Assembly: GCA_030762895.1 (NCBI GenBank)
Contig: CM061069.1
Span: forward strand, 104,673,923-104,737,922
Reading direction: 5' to 3'
Source of the DNA: Sophora flavescens
Taxonomy: Eukaryota; Streptophyta; Magnoliopsida; Fabales; Fabaceae
DNA length: 64,000 nt
Position numbers and translations under genes: made by a program. How positions within the stretch are numbered: the stretch's first letter is position 1; each line of letters begins with the position of its first letter. Shown here piece by piece: positions 11,687-23,320 of this stretch. The notes under the pieces were generated by a model. It worked only from the letters and a program-made list of their open reading frames with translations, was not told where the DNA came from and searched no databases.

Positions 11687-13092
11687 TGTTGGGAATTTGC
11701 GTATAAAACAAAATAAAACGCAGCGGAAAAATTCCCATCGAAGAATCCATGCGAATGGTCATGATTCATGATTAGAAAGTTTACCTCTTGAAGCGATGGC
11801 TGTTGGTTGAAATTCGTCTATCACGAACACCGCACGAACGGTGTCTCCAGAGGTATCCACACGAGCGGACTCCGTGAACGTCCAAAGTCACGAACCTGAA
11901 GCGTCTCTGTCTTGCAGTGCTAGCTTCAAAACCGAGGCTTACTGTTCACTCTTACTCTCTCTGTGCGGCTAGGGTATCAACCTTGTGTGCACAACAACTT
12001 AAGTGTTCTACTTATAGTAGTGCCTCCTTAAGTGAGTTAGTGAACAGCACTTGACCTAAGCCCATGTACTATGCGCTAGGCCCAATAGGAAAGTTCAACT
12101 CTCCTTTTAATGCTTCTTTTAATCCGCTCTTATGTGTGTGACCCTATAGGTTCCCAAAATGTTAGTAGTAACATTAAATCCCATTTAATATTACAAACAG
12201 TAAGCGGTATCTAGCAATACATCACTGCTACCTAAGTAGTGAGAAAGTCAGTGATTTGACGAAACCTTTCTGTGACAAATATTCATGTGCATTATTATCC
12301 CTTTGTCCATATATCTATATTGAACACAAGGCATAGAATGTGTCACCCTTGTATGGTTCAATATCATGTTCCCTGATACCCGAGTAGACTTAACAACAAA
12401 TGAGGTCAATATCTCATATTGACTCATTTCAGCATGGCCATACATTTTACAGTCTCACTCTATCAGGGGGCCCACAGATATTACTCCTGTCATGTAGGAG
12501 GGACAAATTCCATCTAGGTCACTCACATCCCTCTGCATGGCTCGTGGTATGCCCAATGACCGTCTTTATAATCATCCTATTACAGATGACGTTTGACGAT
12601 ATTAAAGCACACGACTCCTCATGTAGGGATCGTAGTGATTTCAGGTCGAAGGATTGTATGCACCATTGTCACTATGAGAACTACTTATGACACTCACATA
12701 ACGCTCCATGTAGTGTTCTCATGGTGGGTCAATCCAAGACATCATCATTACCTTAATGTGTACCTATGTGGCAACTCGATATCTCATATCTATGACCCGT
12801 GAGATGTGGTCATCAGTCTGCACACATAATAGTCTCAATTGTATTATTATTGTCCTTATTAATAAAATACTTGACTACGGATATTTAAGAATAGGATTTC
12901 ATTGTTCAATAGTGTCTCACGATCAAGTCATATACTTGATATTCTATTAAACTGAAATTTCCATTCTAAGGACTTTATTATGTTTAAACAAGTAACACAA
13001 TAAACTGGAATGCCTCATATCATATATATATAATAGCAAGATACAAATGTAAGTCTAAAGAAATACACTGGCCTCTAGGGCTTACACCAACA
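11687..13092 (-). repeat. Copia 5' LTR
   Basis: It has the same length (1406 bp) and ends as 4457-5862, with about 1% divergence. Its outer end abuts TTCTG, the mutated target duplication. Confidence 0.95.
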
Positions 13093-13687
13093 TTCTGTTC
13101 TTTCCAACTCTCAGGTCTCCTTCTCTGTTTTCGGTTTCAAAAGGCTCAAGTGAAATCACTTGAGCCATTTTTATTTTTTTCAAATTCTTGGCCCTCACGC
13201 TCAGTGTGAGTTTACCCACGCTCAGCGTGGGAGCGTCCACCAGCGTGCTTTCATGCGTGCCACGTAACCCGCCATGTGTCCTCGTGCATGGCACCACTTT
13301 CCCACGCTCAACGTCAACTCCCCCACGCTCAGCGTGGCCTCTGGTCAGCAATGTTGACTTCGCGCGTTTCTTCACGTTCTGAGCTCGTTTGAAGTTCGAT
13401 TGATCTCAAATTTGAGATATAGGTTCATCAAGACCTAATAAACAACCTCAAACCATCAAAAATTCCTAATCTCAACCCTCACTCCAAATTTCTTGTTTCA
13501 CATTCATACATCCTAAAGACGATAATCGAGGAAAACCCTAAGTTGTTTTCACGTTCAAACTCACTCGAGATGACTTCGTACTTTCCTTGCAAAGGTCCCT
13601 AGACATCAAACAACATCTTAAATATTTAATCCAAGCCTTAAACCTAATCATCTTACTTTAACAAAACATGAAATTACGGATGTTACA
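13093..13687 (-). repeat. GypsyA 3' LTR, promoter (U3) part
   Basis: It continues the LTR interrupted at 4456 and matches 30270-30843. It ends GGATGTTACA. On the minus strand it starts TGTAACATCC and holds the U3 region with an inverted-repeat array (13194-13338) and an A/T-rich TATA-like box (about 13165-13177). Confidence 0.9.
13194..13338 (-). promoter_or_regulatory. Phased GC-rich inverted-repeat array upstream of TATA, GypsyA 3' LTR
   Basis: Dyads of the type CCCACGCTCAGCGTGGG start at 13194 and 13215 (21 bp apart) and at 13301 and 13322 (21 bp apart), with degenerate CACG/CGTG words between. The dyad nearest the promoter is about 17-20 bp from the TATA-like tract on the minus strand. 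A role in transcription is inferred, not shown. Confidence 0.6.
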
Positions 13688-13702
13688 TTTCTACCCCCCT
13701 TA
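13688..13702 (-). other. GypsyA polypurine tract
   Basis: On the minus strand TAAGGGGGGTAGAAA lies directly before the 3' LTR. This is the usual gypsy PPT. Confidence 0.9.
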
Positions 13703-13724
13703 AAAGAAATTCCGTTCTCGGAAT

Positions 13725-14393
13725 TTACATACCTGAAAACAGATGGGGGTACTGGAGCTGAATGTCCGCCTCACGCTCCCAAGTAGCATCTCCGGTAACA
13801 CTATCCCATATGACCTTGAATGGGGAAATTTGTTTACCACGGAGTTCTTTAATCCTTCTATCTGCAATCTTAGACGGTAAAGCCTCATATTCCAGATTCT
13901 CTCGGAGTTGTATTTACTCAGGCTCAATGACATGAGAAGGATTAGGGTAATATTTTCTCAACAGGGAAACATGGAAGACATCGTGAAGGTTGGAAAGGTA
14001 AGGAGGTAAGGTTATCTGGTAAGCTACTGGACCAATTCGTCGAAGAATATGAAATGGTCCAATGAATCAGAGAGTGAGCTTTCTACACTTTATAGCTCTG
14101 CCAATTCCGGTCTTCAGGGTGACTCTCAAGAACATGTGATCGCCTTCTTGGAATTCTAAGGGTCTCCTCCTCTTGTTACTGTAGCTTCTCTATCGATCCT
14201 GGGCTTCCTTCATTTTCTCTCTTATTTTCCTAACTTGTTCTGTTGTTTGTTGTACCACATCAGGACCCAACACTTGGCTCTCGCCAGTCTCATACCAACA
14301 CAACAGAGTCCTACACTTTCTCCCATACACAGCCTCATACGATGCCATCCCGATGCTGCTGTGGAAACTGTTATTGTATGTGAACTCAATCAA
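13725..14393 (-). pseudogene. GypsyA integrase C-terminus and chromodomain
   Basis: 14393-14193 encodes the end of the integrase core (EFTYNNSFHSSIGMASYEAVYGRKC). After an in-frame TAG (14190-14192), RRPLEFQEGDHVFLRV-type residues continue, followed by a chromodomain with DRRIKELRGKQ, VIWDS and TWERE ending at a natural TAA (13725-13727). The chromodomain is thought to guide chromoviruses to histone-marked heterochromatin. Two further in-frame stops are TGA (14067-14069, probably from CGA) and TAA (13914-13916). The whole stretch stays in one frame with the upstream pol. Confidence 0.88.
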
Positions 14394-14408
14394 TGGTAGG
14401 AATTCATC

Positions 14409-15533
14409 CTAACTGCCAACATGTTCCAACACACATGCTCTTAAAAGATCCTCCAATGATTGAATTGTTCTCTCAGACTGTCCATCCGTATGAGGATGAT
14501 AAGCAGAACTCATCCTCAACTTTGTTCCCAAAGCATCGTGTAACTGCCTCCAAAATCTAGATGTAAATCTGGGATCTCGGTCGGAGACAATACTCGATGG
14601 CACACCATGCAACCTCACTAATTCCTTGATGTAGAACTGGGTCAACCTTTCAAGACTATAACTCTCACCAATAGGTAAGAAGTGGGCACACTTTGTCAAC
14701 CTATCAATGATAACCCAAATCGCATCAAACCTCTTCGGAGTTCGTGGTAATCCAACCACAAAGTCCATCGCTATGCTATCCCACTTCCACTCTGGGATAT
14801 CCAAGGACTGCAACAACCCGGCGGGCTTTTGATGCTCTATCTTAGCTTTCCGACATACCAAACATGATAGAACATACTCCGCCACTTCTTTCTTCATCTG
14901 TGGCCACCAAAACATCTTCTTCAAGTCTTGGTACATCTTGGTGGCTCCTGGGTGGAAACTCAGCTTACTTTTATGTGCCTCCTCTAACCTAATCTCTAAG
15001 TCCTCTGGCACACATATCCGATCCTTAAACCTTAACACTCCATCCGATCCTCTCCTAAACTCTGAAACCTTACCCTCATCTATACCTCGATTCACATCCA
15101 CCAAATATTCATCCTGACCCTGCTTAACCTTAAGGTCTCTCAAAAACTCACTACTGATGGTGATCGTACCTAAGCATATTCTATCCTCAATCAAATCCAT
15201 ACCTAGGTTCAAATCTCTAAACTGTTCAAGCAACTCCATCTCTTTCACCATCATTACGGATACGTGCAAGGATTTCTGACTTAGTGCATCCGCCACAACA
15301 TTAGCCTTCCCTGGATGGTATTGAAGATCAAACTCATAGTTCTTAATGAATTCCATCCATCTACGTTGCCTCATGTTCAGCTCCTTCTGATCAAATAAAT
15401 ACTTTAAACTCTTGTGATCACTGAACACATTAAACTTAGCTCCATAGAGATAGTGTCGCCATATATTCAATGCGAACACTATGGCTGCTAACTCCAGATC
15501 ATGGGTTGGGTAATTCCTTTCATGAACCCTCAA
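14409..15533 (-). pseudogene. GypsyA RNase H and integrase
   Basis: 374 codons are open between two premature stops. The RNase H part includes NYPTHDLELAAIVFALNIWR and FSDHKSLKYLF. The integrase has the zinc-binding region (HPGATKMYQDLKK...CLVCRKAK) and the core with MDFVVGLP, IVSDRDPRFTS and HTDGQSERTIQ, which carry the three acidic DDE residues. It inserts element DNA into chromosomes. The TAG at 14409-14411 replaces the conserved tryptophan of GSWDEFLPL (TGG to TAG), and the upstream TGA at 15537-15539 fits CGA to TGA. Confidence 0.92.
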
Positions 15534-15536
15534 TTG

Positions 15537-16823
15537 TCAGGAAGCATAAGCCACAACTCCTCCCTCTTGCATTAAAACACAACCCAATCCTTGATATGAC
15601 GCGTCACAGTACACGTCAAACTGTCCTAATGGATCTGGTAACGTCAGCACAGGAGATGTAGTCAACTTCTCCTTTAGCTTCTGAAAGATCTCTTCACACT
15701 TCTCTGTCCAAACAAACGACGTACCTTTTCTCATTAACTGTGTCATAGGCAACGCAATCTTCGAGAAACCCTCGATGAACCTCCTGTAATACCCGGTTAA
15801 TCCTAGGAAACTCCTCACCTCACTCACTGACTTAGGCCTCTCCCACTTAATCACGGCCTCTACCTTAATTGGATCAACAGCTATCCCTTTCTTGTTGATT
15901 ACCTGCCCTAGAAACTGTACTTCCTCTAACCAAAATTCACTCTTGGATAGCTTAGCATACAACTGCCTATCTTTCAACACCTGTAACACCACTCTCAGAT
16001 GTTCCTCGTGTTCTTCCCGACTACGGGAGTAGATAAGAATATCATCTATAAACACCACAAGAAACTTGTCGAGGAACGGTCTAAAGATCATGTTCATGTA
16101 ATCCATGAACACCGCTGGAGCATTAGTTACACCAAAAGGCATAACTACGTACTCGTAGTGTCTATACCTTGTCCTAAAAGCAGTCTTAGGTATATCCTCC
16201 TTCTTCACCCTAATCTGATGGTATCCTGATCTTAAATATATCTTGGAAAACACCGAAGCTCCCTTCAATTGATCCATCGGATCATCTATCCTAGGCAACA
16301 GATATTTGTTCTTGATTGTAACTTTATTCAACTGCCTATAATCCGTGCATAACCTAGAACTTCCATCCTTTTTCTTGACAAACAATACCGGTGCTCCCCA
16401 AGGTGAAACACTCGGTCTGATGAATTCCTTCTTCATCATGTCATCCAGCTGTTTCTTCAACTCTGCCAACTCCACTGGTGACATCGAATAAGGAGCTACT
16501 GATATAGGTCCGGTCCTTGGTATGAGATCTATAGCGAACTCCACCTCCCTCTCTGGTGGCAAACCTGGAACGTCAGGAGGGAAAACCTCAGGAAACTCTG
16601 TCGCAATAGGCATAGAATCTATACTCGGAGTCTCCTTAGCTTCCAAAGAGAAAAGCATCACATACTGCTGAGAACCGCCACCCCTCATAGTTGCTCCTTC
16701 ATTGGCAGATACTATGCTAGAAAGCTCAATAAAAGATAAGGTCTTTCGGGCACAGTCTAACACTACATGGTTACCCGAAAGCCAATCCATACCAAGAATA
16801 ACGTCTATCTGCTGCATAGGCAA
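15537..16823 (-). pseudogene. GypsyA protease end, reverse transcriptase and start of RNase H
   Basis: 428 codons are open. The protease C-terminus has the conserved VILGMDWL. RT follows with SPWGAPVLFVKKKDGS, CTDYRQLNKVTIKNKY, RHYEYVVMPFGVTNAP and the catalytic FIDD (codons at 16041-16052), then SFLGLTGYYRRFI. RNase H begins with FDVYCDASYQGLGCVL and stops at AYAS/TGA. It is in the same frame as the blocks on both sides, so only substitutions separate them. Confidence 0.92.
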
Positions 16824-16871
16824 ACAGATGAGATCTACAAGAAATGCCCTATTTTCAACAACTACTGGACA

Positions 16872-17842
16872 CTATAAGCAAACAGACATAGTGATCAAAG
16901 GATCACTGGTAGGGGTGGATACTGTCAGGGTATATGGTAGCTGAGAAACGGGCAAATGTAAATGATCTACGCACTCATGGGACACAAAAGAATGTGTAGC
17001 ACCTGAATCAAACAACACGGACGAGAGTCTGCCAGATATTAACCACATACCTTGAATAAGATCTGCAGATTGAGAGGACTCATATCCTTTTACTGTAAAC
17101 ACCCTCTCCGTGGCCTGAGGTCTGTCCATCTGTCGTCCCACTGCTGGAACCCCTCTCCCAGCTCCTCCTCTGGAACCATTGGCTCCTCTGGAACTACTAG
17201 CTCCTCTGCCGGCTGCTGGCTGCTGTTGTACCGCTCTTTGTCGGCAATGCCTAGCAAAATGACCTGGTTTGCCACAAACGTAGCAACCAGATCTATCTAT
17301 GCAATCCCTAATATAATGCGGACCTCCGCATCTGAAATACACTGAGGCCCTCTGCTGCTGGCCCTCTCTAGTAACTGGTGCTAGTGGTGCAGATGTCTGA
17401 GCGCTCTGTCCTGATTTAGTGTATGGTCCTCTCCTCCACTGAGAACCTCTATCACCTCTTCTCTGATGACCTGCTCTGGTAGGACCCCTACTACGCTGCT
17501 GTCTCTACTCTGCAACCTGCCTCTGGTCCATACTCTCAATGGCACTGCACCTCTCCACAAGATCTGGGAAACTCAGGATATCCAAGGGCACTATAGCCCT
17601 CCTCAACTCATGCCGTAAACCCACCTCGAATCTCCGGCACATCCAGTCCTCATCTGGAAACCTCTGGTAGAACTCATAAAACTGAATCAGGACCTCGAAT
17701 CTGGCCGCGTAATCACCAACAGACCTGTCTCCCTGCTAGAGACTCATGAACTATCTCTCCTTCTCGCGTCTGACTAACCGCGAGAAGTACTTCTCAAAGA
17801 AAAACTCTCTGAACAGCTCCCAACTGATCAGTCTGCCCTCAG
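16872..17842 (-). pseudogene. GypsyA gag C-terminus, zinc knuckle and protease
   Basis: The gag part (17842-17350) includes the conserved retrotransposon-gag end (FREFFFEKYF region and FEVGLRHELRRAI). A full CCHC knuckle CYVCGKPGHFARHC follows, then a Gly/Arg-rich linker and the protease active site DSGATHSF (about residue 111 after 17342). In-frame stops are TAG at 17736-17738, 17505-17507 and 16872-16874. The upstream gag half is displaced to 27365-27815 by insertion of A1 after the CCTCT target site. Confidence 0.9.
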
Positions 17843-17847
17843 CCTCT

Positions 17848-19118
17848 TGGTCGCGCTGTCGCGCACGTGCCAAAAAGGACGAGCGGGTTTTAAAACTATA
17901 GTTTAGGGCGACAACTCGGATGTCGTCTCACAAGGACTCTTAAAGTGTTATTTATCACAAAAATCAGTTTTTTTTTGGTGGGGGGGGGGGGGGGGGGGGT
18001 TGGGATTGGGATGCAAATAAGAAAACAAAGTAATAACAGAGCAATAAAACAAGGCAATTCAAAGAGATTGTCAAATTGCTAAAAACGATTAATCTATTGT
18101 TCTCGATTTCCCAACTATCATCGGTTCATGCAATTCCAAGCCCTAAGCAGATTCTAATCCCCTCCCGGTTGTAGCAACAATTTACAAGCGAAACCACTAC
18201 TACAGATATATGTCCCTATTCCCGAATTAAGCAAACGGGGTTAAGCCCTTCGTGAACTAAGCGAACACGAAACGAACACACGCGAATTAAGCAAACGCGA
18301 TTAATTATAGGAACATAATATCACCGAAAATAAATCAACACAACACAATATACTCCTGAATTAAGTAAACAGAAATATAAAGCATGGCATTGAAAAGGGA
18401 AAAGCATACAAAACAGGAAATACAAGAACCTCAAGTGTAGTGGAAATCGATTACAATAGATTAATCCTAGAAAATTAGTTCTCCATGGAAAAACGAAAAC
18501 ACACAGAAAAATGCAAAAACAATGGAGAAGCCAAAAGTTCTTCTAATCTGCCCAGAACAGCTTTTTATACTATTCAGAAATTTAGCCCACTCGCGAGGCG
18601 AGCCATCATTCGCGAGGCGAATGTCATGAAGAGTCAGCAACGTTTGGTCTTCTCGCGGGGCGACGAACTGCTCGCGTGGCGAGTAATGGAACAGTCATGG
18701 CTTCTGGCCTTCAGTCTCGCGAGGCGAGACATGGATTCGCGAGGTGAACCAGAACGGGTTGCTTTTCTCTGGAACAGTTAGCTATCAGGGTCGCGAGGCG
18801 AGGTGCTGTTCGCGGGGTGAACCAGAGAGGATGTCATTTTCACTGTTCTGCTGGCTTTCAGATTCGCGAGGCGAGAAAACTCTCGCGGGGCGAATCCCCT
18901 GTTTCTTTATTCTCTCAACTTCTACTTAACCTGAAAACAAAGAAATAGCTATAAGTGCATTATTTGACTCAAAACTGGCTAAATTAACCTAAAACTACTT
19001 TAGAGACTCAAAACCTTGCTTGAGGACAATCTAATCTAATTTGGGTGAAAATAGGATATAATTTGCACAAAACCCTGGTCATACTAGCCATAAAACTAGA
19101 TGAGCCAGAGGCTTATCA
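17848..19118 (-). repeat. A1 3' LTR
   Basis: 1271 bp. In plus orientation it runs from TGGTCGCGC to GGCTTATCA. It contains a 20-G homopolymer (17980-17999), a TATA-like box (18561-18569) and ten TCGC-N3-GCGA units (18591-18893). The outer U3 end folds as GATGAGCC/GGCTTATC. Confidence 0.93.
18561..18893 (-). promoter_or_regulatory. A1 3' LTR promoter region: TATA box plus five paired TCGC-N3-GCGA dyads
   Basis: On the minus strand a TATAAAAAG box lies 22 bp downstream of the last dyad. Dyads start at 18591/18610, 18653/18672, 18717/18737, 18791/18810 and 18864/18883 (intra-pair spacing 19, 19, 20, 19, 19 bp). The centres are GAG, GGG or GTG. The spacers between units differ in sequence, while motif and spacing hold. 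Confidence 0.65.
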
Positions 19119-20594
19119 AAATACCCCAAACTTAAACTTTGCTTGTCCCCAAGCAAACTACAACTCAAAAAATCAAAAAGACTCAAGACCTGGCAAACTT
19201 AAAAGATTCAATCAACCTTGCACAAATTCAAGCAGTTTCATCAAAACAGTTTTCTTCAATGTCCCCCCCTTTTTCAAGCAAAGCAATCCCCACAATCATT
19301 CATTCTAAACAATTGAGAGTTTCATCATTCAAACAATCATTAATCTAAGCAGGGGATCCAAGTTACACACAAGAGGGAGATCACCAAATTCAAACAACTG
19401 CCTTCCTCACAAGGGCATTTAGTGTTCACTCAATCGCTCAGTTTGTGTCAGGCTATCAACATTGCACTCAGTTTCACTTTTCAAGAACACTTCCCATAAA
19501 TTTGATTTTCATCTCCAAATGATTCCCACAGAAAACATGCAAGCAACATCAAAAGGTCTTTTATGGGTTGTAATGGGGCCTGGCTAAGGGTAGGATATAC
19601 AAAGGAACTAGGCTGAAGTCCCTAGGAACTAAGAGAGCATGAAACACTTTAAAACATTGAAATTCCACGCAAGTTCCTTTTCTCATTCATCTTTTTGCCT
19701 TGGGTGACTACAGCCATTTCTTCTGATACTTTTATATTTTTTTTTCTATATATATATATATATTTTAAGCCTTTGGATCCAACCTTTTATTATTATTTTT
19801 TTCTTTTTCCCAATCCCAAACAACACATCATATCCTTGTAGCCACCCCAAACTTAGTTTCTTGCACCCATTCTCTTTCTAAGATTCCATGCTCTCCTAAT
19901 CCTAAGATCGGGTTAACATGGTTTTCCAGATTTTGGGCTTATAACATTAGGTTATCAAGAATTAACAGGCTAATCAGGCTCAAAGGGCTAACTAGGGAAC
20001 ATGCATTAGGGATGGTTATTTTTAGGCTAAGTAGTTATTTACAAAGAAAATGCCTAAATCATCTGAAGCAGACATATAAACATGCAAACCATAAATAGAT
20101 TCAAGCAAATTCAGGAAAGTGCAACTTGAAAGTGATTCTCACAGTCAAAAACATGTTGGAGGCTCAAAACCTCACCTGGACATTTATGCAAATTGTTTGA
20201 CAGAGATTCTATCCCTAGTGTGTGCTTCCTATCACCCCAAACTTATCATAAATCATGCCATCATAACAAAATCTCAAAGTTCAGTTTTCAATCACATGGG
20301 GATCACTTTTCAAAAACAAATTTTTTTTTCAGCCTAGGGGGAATCATCACATCAATCATGCAATCAATCTGTGTAAAATCAATCAAAATCCAGCAAACTT
20401 GCCAACAAAAGACTCAACACAACTCCTGAGCTTCTTAGATTATTCAGGAGCTTTATTAAAAGAAAAGGAAAAAAACAAAACAAAACAAAAACTACTACAA
20501 CTAGTTCCCTCCCCCACACTTAAAACATGCATTGTCCCCAATGAACAAAAGAACTATAAAATCAGAGTGAGGGAAAGGAAAGGGTACTCCCTGA
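19119..20594 (-). other. A1 conserved non-coding 3' region with four PPT-like motifs
   Basis: No coding is seen. The region is collinear and clearly similar to A2 54735-56411. On the minus strand TAAGTTTGGGGTG-type words occur at 19122-19137 (the PPT next to the LTR), 19842-19856 and 20233-20246, and TTTAAGTGTGGGGGAGGG at 20506-20523, just after pol. An env-like ORF could have decayed here, but the shared motifs argue for conserved cis signals. Confidence 0.75.
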
Positions 20595-22556
20595 TCAAGT
20601 GTCAGTGTAGGTGGGAGCTTCCAAGGAGAGCTCCTCAACATTAGCATCCACAAGAACACCAGCATCCACACCATGGAATGGCTTCAGCCTCTGCCTGTTA
20701 ACCTTGAAGGTCTTGTTGGTACCTGCACTTTGAATCTCTACTGCACCATAAGGAAAAACGTTAGTAACAACAAAGGGGCCATCCCATTTGGACCTAAGTT
20801 TCCCAGCCATCAATTTCAAAGTGAATTAAATAAAGAATACTTTCTGGCCAACAAAAAATTCTTTTCTATCAATCATCGTATCATGAAAAAGTTTTGTTTT
20901 CTCTTTATAAATCCGGGAGCTCTCATAGGCTTCTAGCCTAAGCTCCTCAAGTTGCTGCAGCTGTAGTTTCCTTTCAACACCAGCTTTCTTCATGTCCATG
21001 TTACAGCACTTGACTGCCCAATATGCATGGTGCTCAACTTCCACAGGGAGATGACATGCCTTACCAAATACAAGCCGAAAGGGGGACATTCCTATTGGCG
21101 TCTTGAAAGCGGTCCTCTGAGCCCACAATGCGTCTTCCAGACGGCGGCTCCATTCCTTTCTATTCGGCTGCACCATCTTCTCTAGAATATGCTTGATCTC
21201 CCTGTTTGATAACTCAGCCTGGCCATTGGTCTGGGGATGATAAGCAGTGGAAACTCTATGCACAACCCCATATTTTCTGAGCAAGGCTTCCATGGTTCGG
21301 TTGCAGAAGTGAGTGCCCTGGTCACTGATAATAGCCTTAGGTATGCCAAACCTGCAGAAAATGTTGGACCTAACAAATTTGGAAACAACTTTAGCATCGT
21401 TAGTCCTAGTGGGGATTGCTTCCACCCACTTTGAAACATAGTCAACAGCCAAAAGAATATACAGAAAACCAAAAGAAGCAGGGAAAGGACCTATAAAATC
21501 AATCCCCCACACATCAAAAACCTCACAAAAAAGCATGGGCTGCTGAGGCATCTCACTCCTACGAGTGATGGCAGGGCCTGTTGTTTGACATTCCTTGCAA
21601 TTTCTGTAAACCTCATAGGCATCTCTAAAAATTGTGGGCCAGTAGAACCCAGAATCCAGGACTTTTCTTGCCGTCCTCTGTGGTCCAAAATGTCCTCCAA
21701 CTTGAGAGGCATGTGAAAAATGCAGGATGGACTCTGTCTCATGATCGGGGACACACCTCCGAATAACCTGATCACTGCAAAAGTTCCAAAGGTACGGATC
21801 ATCCCACACATAGTACTTTGCATCGCTCTTGAGCTTGTGAAACTTGGATCTACTTGTACCTGCAGGAACAACACCAGCAACAATAAAGTTAACTATGTCA
21901 GCAAACCAGGGGGTTACCCCATACAGATGTAGAAGTCTCTCATCAAGGAAATCATCTTGGATGGGAGAAGGATCCTCATCCCTTGCTATTCGGCTCAAGT
22001 GATCGGCTACCAAATTTTCAGCTCCACTCTTGTCTTTTATCTCCACATTGAATTCTTGGAGCAAAAGCATCCACCGGATCAATCTTGGCTTAGCTTCTAG
22101 TTTCTTTAACAGGTACTTCAGAGCTGCATGGTCAGTGAAAACAATAACTTTTGAACCTAGCAAATAAGACCTAAATTTATCAAGTGCAAACACAACAACT
22201 AGCAGTTCTTTCTCAGTGGTGGTGTAATTGGATTGTGCAGCATCTAATGTCCTAGAAGCATAATGAATTACATGGGCAGCCTTGCCCACCCTTTGTGCCA
22301 GAACCGCTCCCACGGCAAAATTAGAAGCATCACACATGAGTTCAAAAGGGAGTGTCCAGTCTGGGGGCTGGATGATGGGGGTAGAGGTCAATGCTCTTTT
22401 CAGGTAGTCAAATGCCTTCTTGCAACTTTCATCAAACTGAAACATGGCATCATTCTTCAGCAGGTTTGACAATGGCAGAGCTAGCTTGCTGAAGTCCTTA
22501 ATAAAGCGCCTGTAGAAACCTGCATGGCCAAAAAAAGAACGGATCTCGCGTCGCAA
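20595..22556 (-). pseudogene. A1 RT end, RNase H and integrase
   Basis: The 576-codon block (22556-20826) starts in RT (FFGHAGFYRRFIKDFSKLA), continues through RNase H (FELMCDASNFAVGAVL, TTEKELLVVVFALDKF, FTDHAALKYL) and integrase (FGPQRTARKVLDSGFYWP...CKECQ zinc region; GIDFIGPFP, ISDQGTHFC and QAELSNREIK for DDE). One TAA separates it from the last 74 codons (GKLRSKWDGPFVV, VNRQRLKPFHG), which form the usual Athila integrase tail. Confidence 0.92.
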
Positions 22557-22583
22557 GATGGGTAAGGCAATGAAGAAATCACA

Positions 22584-23320
22584 TCAATTTTTGCAGGATC
22601 TCTTTGAAATACCCTCTTTAGAAATAACATGACCCAAAACAATCCCCTGTTCTACCATAAAGTGACATTTTTCGTAGTTCAAAATCAGATCAGTCTCAAT
22701 GCATCTTTCTAGAACTAAACTCAGACTATGCAAACATGCATCAAATGAGGAGCCATATACAGTGAAGTCATCCATGAACACCTCCATGCAATTTTCAATG
22801 AATTCAGTAAAAATGCTAAGCATGCATCTTTGGAAGGTGCCAGGAGCATTACAAAGGCCAAATGGCATCCTCCTATAGGCAAACGTACCGAAGGGGCATG
22901 TGAAAGTGGTCTTTTCTCGATCCTCGGGGGCAATATGGATCTGGAAATACCGGAAAAGCCATCAAGAAAGCGTGAACGAGATTTACCAGCCAGTAGATCC
23001 AAAGATCTCGATCTATGAGCGGCAAAGGAAAATGATCCTTTCGGTGGCCTGGTTCAACTTCCTATAATCTATACTGGACTCGCTTGACTATTTTGGACTC
23101 TAGTGGGTACAAGCTCATTATTATCATTTCTAACTACTTTGAGACCGGACTTTTTGGGTACAACTTGCACCGGGACTTACCCAAGTACTATCGAGAGATG
23201 GGGTATATAATACCGCTGCGAAGTTTAGTCACCTCTTTCTTCACCACATCCAGAATCAATGGGTTTAGCCGCCTTTGGGCCTGCCTTACTGGTTTAGCCC
23301 CATCCTCCAATAGAATTCAG
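22584..23320 (-). pseudogene. A1 reverse transcriptase N-terminal part, many indels
   Basis: 22868-22590 encodes MPFGLCNAPGTFQRCML and the catalytic FMDD (codons at 22767-22778). Between about 22870 and 23320, fragments of RT (DHFPLPLIDR, RRLNPLI, VVPKKSGLK) appear in shifting frames. The indels are single-base and clustered within about 450 bp, while both sides are long and open. Either local decay or sequencing error could explain it. Confidence 0.8.

Larger units (their letters stand above)
4457..13092 (-). mobile_element. Ty1/copia LTR retrotransposon nested in the GypsyA 3' LTR
   Basis: Two 1406-bp LTRs (4457-5862 and 11687-13092) start TGTTGGGAA and end ACCAACA. By eye they differ at about fifteen positions (roughly 1%), so the insertion is recent. 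The flanks are TTCAG (4452-4456) and TTCTG (13093-13097), a 5-bp target duplication with one mismatch. On the minus strand the order is primer site, a long AT-rich leader, gag, zinc knuckle, protease, integrase, RT and RNase H, which is the copia order with integrase before RT. The RT resembles common plant Tork/TAR-type copies, but the lineage is not certain. Confidence 0.95.

Noticed and set aside
18485..18781. 98-codon ORF repeated at 26731-27027
   Set aside because: Falls in both A1 LTRs antisense to transcription; the apparent Arg/Glu repeats come from the TCGCGAGGCGA units.
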